Shown here: piece by piece, positions 1 through 5,797 of the stretch
Position numbering within the stretch: the first letter of the stretch is position 1
How the letters are laid out: each line of letters begins with the position of its first letter
Assembly (NCBI GenBank): GCA_017996515.1
Contig: JAGOGU010000035.1
Location: 1-10,652 of the forward strand
Length of the DNA: 10,652 nucleotides
Source: Allobrachymonas sp.
GTDB lineage: Bacteria > Pseudomonadota > Gammaproteobacteria > Burkholderiales > Burkholderiaceae_C
Direction of reading: 5' to 3'
Notes under the pieces: model-generated
Told to the model about the DNA's origin: nothing
The model's input: only the letters and a program-made list of their open reading frames with translations
The model's database searches: none
Translations under genes and position numbers: made by a program

Positions 1-1
1 C

Positions 2-3000
2 AAAATCCGCAGCAACTACCAAAGCGTCGGCAGCCAAAGCGGCCTGTATGCAGGCGCAGCAGGCTTTGATGTCTACACAGAAGGCCACACCAGCCTCATC
101 GGAGGCGTCATCGCCGGCAACCGGGAAGCGGCAGAGCAAGGCAAAAACCGCTTCAGCACCGCCAGCTTGAGCACCCAGGACATCAACATCATCGGCGGCA
201 CGGCAGACGCCAGCCGCACCCTGATAGCCGAAGCCGGACGAGACCTCACCATCAGCACCACCACATCTTCCAGTCAGGGCGGCACGGCAGCGCACGGCTA
301 CAGCCACACCGTCATTGACCGCGTGGCCGGCCTGTACGTGACCGGTCAAGACAGCCAAGGCCTATTGCTGGCCAGTGCGGGCAACAACCTCAGCATGGCA
401 GCAGCGGCAATCGGCAACGCCGCCCCAGACGGCCTCACCGTTTTGCAGGCCGACAAAAACATCAGCCTGGGAACAGTTGACACCGGCAGGCAGCAAAACA
501 TCCACTTCGACAGCCGCAACCACCTCAACTGGGGCAACACCCAGGAAATAGGCAGCCGCCTCACGGGCGCAGGCGACATCACGGTAGCGGCAGGCCACAA
601 CCTGCGCGTGAAAGCCTCGGACATAGACGCCACAGGCCACCTGCAGCTACAAGCCGGACGAGACATCACCGTAGAAGCCGGTACAGCCACCACCAACCTG
701 GACGATGCCTACTACAGAAAACGCAGCGGCCTCTTTGGCAGCAGCAGCAACACCCAAACCAACAAAATAGACACCACCCAGGCCATAGGCAGCAACATCG
801 GTGGACGCACCGTCACCCTGCAGGGCGGGCAAGACATCCACATCAGCGGCAGCAACGTCATCAGCGATGCGGGCACCCAGATCCAGGCCGGGCAAGAAAT
901 CAACATCGTTGCTGCCCAAAACACCCAGGCAGAAGAGCACTACCGGCACAGCAAGAGCTCGGGCCTCATGGGCACGGGCGGAGCCGGCATCTTCATCGGC
1001 ACCAAGAAAGAAAGCACCGAAAGCGACGCCCAAACCACCACCCACAGCGGCAGCCTGGTTGGCAGCCTCACGGGCGACACCACCATCGTGGCAGGCGAGC
1101 GCTACCGGCAAATCGGCAGTGACGTTCTGGCGCCAGACGGCGACATCGTGATAGCCGGCAAAAAACTCGACATCGACGCCGCCCAAAACACCTATGCCAG
1201 CGACTACCGCTACACCTTCGAACAAAAAGGCCTCACCATAGCCCTGAGCGCACCCGTCATCAACGCCGCACAAGGCCTGGTCGACGCCGCAGACAAAGTA
1301 GGCCAAAGCAAAAGCGATCGAGCCAATGCCATGGCCATAGCCAATGCGGCCTGGTCAGGCCGGCAAGCCGCCCAGGCCATCTCCCAAAGCGCTGCCAGCC
1401 AAAACCCAGCCGGCGGCATCAGCATCTCCATCACCTACGGCCAACAAAAAAACACCCAAACCCAACACAGCAACAGCACCCAAACCCAGGGCAGCCAAAT
1501 CAACGCCGGCGGCAACGCCACACTGATTGCCAGCGGAGGCGGGCAAGACAGCACCCTCACCATCCGCGGCTCGGACGCAGCAGGCCTGGGCGGCACCCAC
1601 CTGGTTGCCGACAACCGCATCGAACTGCTGGCGGCCCAACAAACCGCCAGCGAACGCAGCCAAAACAAATCCTCAGGCTTCAATGCAGGCGTAGCCATCG
1701 AATTTGGTCAGGGAGGCGCCTCCTTTGGCATCACCGCAGGCGCCAACTACGGCAAAGGCCACGCCAATAGCGACGAAACCACCTGGCGCCACACCCATGT
1801 CGGCAGCAGCCAAAGCCAAACCACCCTGCAAAGCGCAGGCGACACCACCCTCAAAGGCGCGCAAGTAGCAGGCAAAGGCATCAAAGCCGACATAGGCGGC
1901 GACCTCACAATAGCAAGCCTGCAAGACACCGCCACCTACGACAGCAAACAACAAAACATCTCCGGCCAAGTCACCATAGGCTACGGCGTCTCTGCCTCCG
2001 GCAACTACAGCCAAAGCAAGCTCAAGGCCGACCACGCCAGCGTCACCGAACAAAGCGGCCTGTATGCAGGCGACGACGGCTACCACATCACGGTAGAGCA
2101 ACACACCGACCTCAAAGGCGGCCTCATCACCAGCAGCCAAAAGGCACAAGACGCCGGCAAAAACAGCTTCAGCACCGCCAGCCTCACCCACAGCGCCATC
2201 AACAACCACTCATGGCACGAAGGAGAAAGCTTTGGCATAGGAGGAGGCATCAGCTTCAACGCCGACCTGGGCCTGGGCAAAAACGCCGCCGCCCAAAGCA
2301 GCGCCGTCCAAACCGACGCACAAGGCCAACCGATCACAGACGCCCAGGGCCACACCATCCCTGCAAGCGGCCTCGACTCGGTCCAAGCCAACAAGGCAAT
2401 AGGCTATGGAGAAGACAGCGCCAGCCAAAGCAGCACCACGGCAAGCGGCATCAACACCGCCAACATCCGCATCACCGACGAAGCGGCCCAGCAACAACGC
2501 AGCGGCCACAATGCGCAAGAAACCATAGCCGCCATCCAAACCAAGCTCAGCACCGCCACAGCGGCACAACATGCCGCAGCGCTAACCAACACCTTCAACG
2601 CCGAAGACATACAGAAAGAACTCGACCTGCAACGGGAAATCACCCAGCAATTTGACAGAAACCGTCAGGCAGCCCGGGCAGAAATCACAGCCCAGGAAAA
2701 AGAACTCAGGGACCAAGCCAACGCCCTGGAAAAAGCCGCCCGACAAGCGCAGGCTGAAGGCGACATGGAACGCGCCCAAACCCTCATGAGCCAAAGCACC
2801 CAGGCAAGCCAACAGGCAAACCGCTGGCAAAGCGGCGGCCTCATCCTCAACAGCCTTGCAGGCGCGCTCTACGGCCCCAACAGCAACGGGGCAACAGGCG
2901 CCATTGCCCAGGCGGCCAGCCCGTTTGTGGCGCAACAAATCGGAGAATACTTCAAGCAAAGCGGAGCAGAAAACAGCGCAGGCCACATCGTTGCCCACAC

Positions 3001-4009
3001 CATTCTGGGGGCGGCGGTAGCGGCGGCATCGGGCAGCAATGCGCTCTCAGGAGGCCTGGCGGCAGGGGGAGCCGAAGCGGCGGCGCCGGCCCTGGCCCAA
3101 TGGCTTTACAACGAATCCGACCCGTCCAAACTCAGCGCGCAGCAAAAAAGCACGATCAGCGCCATCACCGGCCTGGCCGGAGCGGGAATGGGCGCGGCAG
3201 CCGGAGGCAGTGCACAAGGAACAAGCGCGGCCAACGCCGCAGCAGCCAGTCAGGCTGCGCAAAATGCGGTGGAGAACAACTGGGGTGATTTTGGTCACTA
3301 CTCCACGATGGCTGCTGTCTTGCGTTTTGCAGGCTACTCTTCGAAAGAAGCACAAGCCATCGCTTTGGCTGCCACCGCACCGGATAAAGATGGACGCAGT
3401 GCAACCACAACCGAAAACATTGCTCTGGGGATCCACGGGCCGCAGGCCAGTATCCATGCATTGGATGGAGTCCAGGATTTGGAGCAAGTTCTCCAGCAAC
3501 AGCAGGAGCTATCTAAACAAGCCGCTGAAGTATTCAAATTCTTGGATACCCTGAAAGGCGACCCGGAAAAATTCGCAGCGGCACTGACCAATCCGTCAAT
3601 CCAGAACGTACTGCACAAGTGGGGGGATGTGTACGGGCATGTGACGCAGGACGGAAAGCATTATTCTGCCGGATTGGGTCATACTAAAGATTCAGTTCCT
3701 TTTTCCTACAATCCTGACAACTCTTTTTGCAATACCGACAGATATGTCCAATACGTCATGGATATTTATTCTGTAGCATCACAATACAGAACGCCGGTTA
3801 TCGGTGAAGAAGCGGTTCGGCAAATCGCAATAGAGGCAAGCCAAAACAGGGATGACAGCGACAAAATAATCGAGCTTCAAAATACGGTTCAAAGGCGCAC
3901 GGGGGATAATATCCGTCTTTCGTTTGATCTCCCTTTAATTTGGGGAACGTATAATTCTGATTCGCACAACAATGTCAATCAGAGGATAAACAATATACTC
4001 AAGAGGTAG
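2..4009 (+). CDS. cdiA: CdiA/filamentous haemagglutinin-type contact-dependent inhibition exoprotein, 3' part
   Basis: The reading frame is open from base 2 to the TAG at 4007-4009, so the gene starts left of the window; 1335 residues are visible. In this family the protein is exported by a TpsB/CdiB partner, forms a long beta-helical filament, and delivers its C-terminal toxin into neighbouring cells. Seen here: Ser/Thr/Asn/Gly-rich haemagglutinin repeats with recurring AG-x-DI/T and LYAG...HTDLKG-type units (residues about 8-760), and a Gln/Glu/Lys-rich predicted coiled coil (about 865-945). An Ala/Gly-rich pretoxin segment (about 1000-1089) then ends in VENN (residues 1090-1093, bases 3269-3280), and a variable C-terminus follows (1094-1335). 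VENN-type C-termini are the established boundary of exchangeable CDI toxins. An in-frame TTG at 167 is not the start, because the frame and the repeat homology run through it. Bases 2-3280 are A+C-rich on this strand. The family call is firm; toxin activity is inferred. Confidence 0.93.
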   Translation, partial: KIRSNYQSVGSQSGLYAGAAGFDVYTEGHTSLIGGVIAGNREAAEQGKNRFSTASLSTQDINIIGGTADASRTLIAEAGRDLTISTTTSSSQGGTAAHGYSHTVIDRVAGLYVTGQDSQGLLLASAGNNLSMAAAAIGNAAPDGLTVLQADKNISLGTVDTGRQQNIHFDSRNHLNWGNTQEIGSRLTGAGDITVAAGHNLRVKASDIDATGHLQLQAGRDITVEAGTATTNLDDAYYRKRSGLFGSSSNTQTNKIDTTQAIGSNIGGRTVTLQGGQDIHISGSNVISDAGTQIQAGQEINIVAAQNTQAEEHYRHSKSSGLMGTGGAGIFIGTKKESTESDAQTTTHSGSLVGSLTGDTTIVAGERYRQIGSDVLAPDGDIVIAGKKLDIDAAQNTYASDYRYTFEQKGLTIALSAPVINAAQGLVDAADKVGQSKSDRANAMAIANAAWSGRQAAQAISQSAASQNPAGGISISITYGQQKNTQTQHSNSTQTQGSQINAGGNATLIASGGGQDSTLTIRGSDAAGLGGTHLVADNRIELLAAQQTASERSQNKSSGFNAGVAIEFGQGGASFGITAGANYGKGHANSDETTWRHTHVGSSQSQTTLQSAGDTTLKGAQVAGKGIKADIGGDLTIASLQDTATYDSKQQNISGQVTIGYGVSASGNYSQSKLKADHASVTEQSGLYAGDDGYHITVEQHTDLKGGLITSSQKAQDAGKNSFSTASLTHSAINNHSWHEGESFGIGGGISFNADLGLGKNAAAQSSAVQTDAQGQPITDAQGHTIPASGLDSVQANKAIGYGEDSASQSSTTASGINTANIRITDEAAQQQRSGHNAQETIAAIQTKLSTATAAQHAAALTNTFNAEDIQKELDLQREITQQFDRNRQAARAEITAQEKELRDQANALEKAARQAQAEGDMERAQTLMSQSTQASQQANRWQSGGLILNSLAGALYGPNSNGATGAIAQAASPFVAQQIGEYFKQSGAENSAGHIVAHTILGAAVAAASGSNALSGGLAAGGAEAAAPALAQWLYNESDPSKLSAQQKSTISAITGLAGAGMGAAAGGSAQGTSAANAAAASQAAQNAVENNWGDFGHYSTMAAVLRFAGYSSKEAQAIALAATAPDKDGRSATTTENIALGIHGPQASIHALDGVQDLEQVLQQQQELSKQAAEVFKFLDTLKGDPEKFAAALTNPSIQNVLHKWGDVYGHVTQDGKHYSAGLGHTKDSVPFSYNPDNSFCNTDRYVQYVMDIYSVASQYRTPVIGEEAVRQIAIEASQNRDDSDKIIELQNTVQRRTGDNIRLSFDLPLIWGTYNSDSHNNVNQRINNILKR
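2039..2190 (+). repeat. Haemagglutinin repeat unit (LYAG...HTDLKG...FSTASL) of cdiA
   Basis: This unit encodes SV-x2-QSGLYAG, then HTDLKGGLI, GKN and FSTASL. A diverged copy with the same order (QSGLYAG, GHTSLIGGVI, GKNRFSTASL) lies at about 23-172 in the same frame. Such units are typical near the end of the haemagglutinin region of CdiA/FHA proteins. A third, decayed copy lies outside the gene at 5016-5188 and is about 96% identical to bases 1986-2153, far closer than the two in-gene copies are to each other. Confidence 0.75.
3281..4006 (+). other. Variable C-terminal toxin candidate region of CdiA (after VENN)
   Basis: These 242 codons follow the VENN motif. The residues (numbered from base 2) include W1094, H1099, D1128, D1130, H1145, H1152, an H-x3-D-x3-H cluster (H1205, D1209, H1213), H1220 and GH-x2-D (H1227, D1230). 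The order and approximate spacing recall the zinc ligands of phospholipase C/S1-P1 nuclease folds (H, D, H, H-x3-D, H, H-x3-E). That parallel is an inference from spacing only. The last 80 or so residues (from about 1256) have no recognisable motif. Base composition becomes AT-richer from about 3640, as is common for exchanged CDI tips. An alternative reading is that the His-containing part is a translocation domain and only the extreme C-terminus is the toxin. Confidence 0.55.
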
Positions 4010-4017
4010 TTTTCACC

Positions 4018-4281
4018 ATGAATAGTATATTCTTCCAGAAACTCATGAAATTTGTTCTGAGGCCGCTGTACTTTTCTTTGTTGATTGTGTGTTCGGTATT
4101 GTTTTTGCCATATACAATCATTGCGTTAGATTTCTTTTTTGAGATTGGATTATTTCCATCCTGTTGGGGTGTTAGTGCAAATGAAACAATGTGTCAAATT
4201 ACTTATTTTTATTCTTATTATTTCTATTGGAGGATGTTGATCAGAATTGGCCTGATATGTATTTATTTATTTATGGTGTAG
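4018..4281 (+). CDS. Putative membrane immunity protein (CdiI-like), copy A, C-terminally truncated by a 4-bp frameshift
   Basis: The ATG is 8 bp after the cdiA stop. An AAGAGG lies in the last cdiA codons (4001-4006), so translation is probably coupled to cdiA. The product is 87 residues and starts MNSIFFQKLMKFVLRPLYF, with hydrophobic segments at about 16-42 and 62-86. The loop between them holds CWG-x7-C, a cysteine pair shared with copy B at 4539. It stops early at 4279-4281 because the stretch from 4261 has one more ATTT unit than copy B. Without the extra 4 bp the frame would run to a TAA at 4397-4399 and give exactly 125 residues, the length of copy B. The immunity role is inferred from position directly behind a CdiA C-terminus, small size and low GC (about 30% in the line 4081-4140). 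The truncated protein may be non-functional, and no homologous family is recognised. Confidence 0.7.
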   Translation: MNSIFFQKLMKFVLRPLYFSLLIVCSVLFLPYTIIALDFFFEIGLFPSCWGVSANETMCQITYFYSYYFYWRMLIRIGLICIYLFMV

Positions 4282-4399
4282 AAAAAAAGGAATAAGGTTT
4301 CCAAAGTTTTTTGATTATTTGGCCAAGGCATTGATAGTCTTCTTAGGGATTTATTTGCTCGGGCTTGCGCACTTTATAGGTAAGCATGGATTGGCATAA
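4282..4399 (+). pseudogene. Detached 3' part of immunity copy A
   Basis: Read in the frame of the TGG at 4274, this stretch continues WCRKKGIRFPKFFDYLAKAL and on to GKHGLA, ending at TAA 4397-4399. It matches the last third of copy B (WCRKKGIRLSKFFDYLAKAL...KHGLT) almost residue for residue. It would encode the cytoplasmic basic loop and the third membrane helix. No in-frame start codon with a ribosome binding site was seen ahead of it, so it is probably untranslated unless the frame is restored. Confidence 0.75.
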
Positions 4400-4421
4400 T
4401 TGAGATCGGGTTGGCGATTAA

Positions 4422-4529
4422 CTGGCGGAAGGCGCAAAATCTGCGGTTCGCAAGAACATGCCATCTTCATTTTTCTTGAGCCCATCTTCTGGCAAGCTGG
4501 AATTGGCCGATGGTTTTTTGAGGGGTTGA
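4422..4529 (+). pseudogene. Possible orphan toxin tail before immunity copy B
   Basis: Between the two immunity genes a short frame is open after a TAA at 4419-4421 and ends at TGA 4527-4529, encoding 35 residues that finish ELADGFLRG. The TGA lies 9 bp before the copy B ATG, almost the same as the cdiA stop to copy A distance (8 bp). Its GC (about 50% in 4441-4500) is higher than that of the immunity genes around it. This is the expected position of an orphan cdiA-CT fragment in a CDI cassette array, but 35 codons can be open by chance. No toxin family is recognised, and no internal start codon here has a good ribosome binding site. Confidence 0.3.
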
Positions 4530-4538
4530 AAAATAGCC

Positions 4539-4916
4539 ATGAATAACATCTCCTGTCAAAAATTCATGAAATTTGTTCTGAGGCCGCTGTATTTTTCTTT
4601 GTTGATTGTGTGTGTGCCGATGATGGCTTTTCATACGGCTTTCACTTTGAATTTTTTCTTGGATTATGTTTTTTTTGCATCCTGTTGGGGATATGATGCA
4701 ACCGAGTTGATATGTACAATGCAGTATTTTGATTTATTCTTTTTTGTCTGGACTATGTCTATCAGTTTTTTATTGGTTTTGATTTATTTATGGTGCAGGA
4801 AAAAAGGAATAAGGTTGTCAAAGTTTTTTGATTATTTGGCCAAGGCATTGATAGTCTTCTTAGGGATTTATTTGCTCGGACTTGTGCACTTTATAGCTAA
4901 ACATGGATTGACATAG
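4539..4916 (+). CDS. Putative membrane immunity protein (CdiI-like), copy B, intact
   Basis: This gene encodes 125 residues with three likely membrane segments: about 15-42, 64-86 and 102-119. Basic residues flank the first helix on its N-terminal side (KFVLRP) and lie between helices 2 and 3 (CRKKGIR). That predicts an N-in topology, with the loop containing CWG-x7-C on the periplasmic side, where a disulfide could form. Start choice: GAGGGG at 4520-4525 lies 13 bp upstream of the ATG, and the N-terminus aligns with copy A. The 5' first 20 or so codons and the whole 3' third are near identical to copy A, while the middle is diverged. As the only full-length copy it is the likely protector against the toxin encoded at the end of cdiA, or against a lost relative of it. 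Function is inferred from context; no named family is recognised. Confidence 0.72.
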   Translation: MNNISCQKFMKFVLRPLYFSLLIVCVPMMAFHTAFTLNFFLDYVFFASCWGYDATELICTMQYFDLFFFVWTMSISFLLVLIYLWCRKKGIRLSKFFDYLAKALIVFLGIYLLGLVHFIAKHGLT

Positions 4917-4975
4917 CAAGATGGTAGTGTCTTGTCACCCTATGCCAGCCGTTCCAGCCGTTTCCCCCGGCTTTG

Positions 4976-5010
4976 AGCCCATTCTTCGATCAATCGAGGC
5001 TGTTTTTCTT
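4976..5010 (+). terminator. Possible factor-independent terminator after immunity copy B
   Basis: AGCC (4976-4979) pairs with GGCT (4998-5001), and an inner TCGAT/ATCGA palindrome lies at 4985-4996. The stem is followed by GTTTTTCTT (5002-5010). The stem is interrupted and the inner loop is only two bases, so this is a weak candidate. It sits 59 bp after the end of copy B, where a transcript end would be expected. Confidence 0.3.
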
Positions 5011-5015
5011 CTCGT

Positions 5016-5188
5016 GCGTCTCTGCCTCCGGCAACTACAGCCAAAGCAACCTCAAGGCCGACCACGCCAGCGTAGCGTCACCGAGCAAAGCGACCTGTAT
5101 GCAGGAGACGACGGCTACCACATCACGGTAGAGCAACACACCGACCTCAAAGGCTGCCTCATCACCAGCAGCCAAAAGGCGGAAGACG
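5016..5188 (+). pseudogene. cdiA haemagglutinin-repeat remnant, frameshifted
   Basis: Bases 5016-5188 match 1986-2153 inside cdiA with about seven substitutions and one 5-bp insertion. The insertion is a tandem AGCGT duplication (5069-5073 and 5074-5078), which shifts the frame. The in-frame part after it reads VTEQSDLYAGDDGYHITVEQ, the same as residues from about 681 of cdiA apart from one change. There is no start codon or ribosome binding site of its own. The high identity suggests a fairly recent duplication or gene-conversion tract that has since decayed. The match stops 12 bp before the sixA stop codon, which marks the right edge of the CDI region. Confidence 0.85.
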
Positions 5189-5200
5189 ACTGCGCAAAGG

Positions 5201-5662
5201 TTATAGCATTTGCGGATTTTGCACGGTCACCAGCACCACTTGCGCCTCGCCGTCGCGCACGCGGCGGCGCAGCCACCACATCGCGCCTTTTTTGATGGGG
5301 CAGGGTGTTTGCATGCCGAGTAAGCGTTGCGCCAGCAGGCCCAGGGTGGGCTGGTGCCCGACGACCATGACCGGCGTGGGGCTGTGTGGCCATTGGGTGG
5401 CGTGCAGCAGGGCGTTGAGGCCCGCATCGGGTGCCAATTCCTGGTCGATATGGTAGTTGCGCTGTGTCAGGTGCTGTACGGTTTGGCGGGTGCGCAGCGC
5501 CGGGCTGCACAGGATGCGGGTGTTGGCCGGCAAATGGCGTTTGAGCCAAGCGGCCATGTGGGCGGCCTGCGCTTCGCCTTGTTTGGTCAGTGGGCGTTGC
5601 AAATCGTCCAAGTCTGCGGTGGCGTCTACGGCCTGGGCATGGCGCCATAAGAGCAGGTCCAT
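5201..5662 (-). CDS. sixA: Phosphohistidine phosphatase SixA
   Basis: This gene encodes 153 residues of the histidine phosphatase (phosphoglycerate mutase-like) superfamily. The N-terminal MDLLLWRHAQ carries the R7-H8 pair, with H8 expected to be phosphorylated. SPALRTR (about 53-59) and VVGHQPTLG with H103 supply the other catalytic residues. SixA-type enzymes remove phosphate from histidine phosphotransfer proteins in the cytoplasm; the substrate in this organism is unknown. The length is typical (about 150-160). The ATG is preceded by a GGGAG ribosome binding site a few bases upstream. The gene is downstream of ppk on the same strand with a 135-bp gap, so it may be cotranscribed. The 3' end abuts the decayed cdiA remnant, but the protein end looks intact. 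Confidence 0.9.
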   Translation of the reverse strand: MDLLLWRHAQAVDATADLDDLQRPLTKQGEAQAAHMAAWLKRHLPANTRILCSPALRTRQTVQHLTQRNYHIDQELAPDAGLNALLHATQWPHSPTPVMVVGHQPTLGLLAQRLLGMQTPCPIKKGAMWWLRRRVRDGEAQVVLVTVQNPQML

Positions 5663-5711
5663 GGTGTCTCCCGGTTGCTAGGGTGGGTGAATGGAGTGCG
5701 GCGCTATTTTT

Positions 5712-5743
5712 ACGCGCGTGTTCTGGGCAGCAGTGTACGCGCG
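5712..5743. repeat. Short inverted repeat between ppk and sixA
   Basis: CGCGCGT (5713-5719) and ACGCGCG (5737-5743) form a 7-bp perfect inverted repeat with a 17-base loop, in the 135-bp gap between ppk and sixA. On the minus-strand transcript it is followed by UAAAAAUAG rather than a U-run, so it does not look like a factor-independent terminator. It may be an RNA hairpin in a ppk-sixA transcript, or chance in GC-rich sequence. Confidence 0.35.
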
Positions 5744-5797
5744 AAATGACGAGCGGAATGCGTGCGCTGCGACGCGCAGGTGTGTTTCGGGATGGCT

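Noticed and set aside
647..2572. Several long minus-strand frames inside cdiA
   Set aside because: They result from the strong A+C bias of the coding strand and show low-complexity Val/Ala/Gly translations.
4921..5295. 124-codon plus-strand frame starting after immunity B
   Set aside because: Only codons after the AGCGT duplication match cdiA. The upstream part is out of frame and the end runs antisense into sixA, so it is not a real gene.
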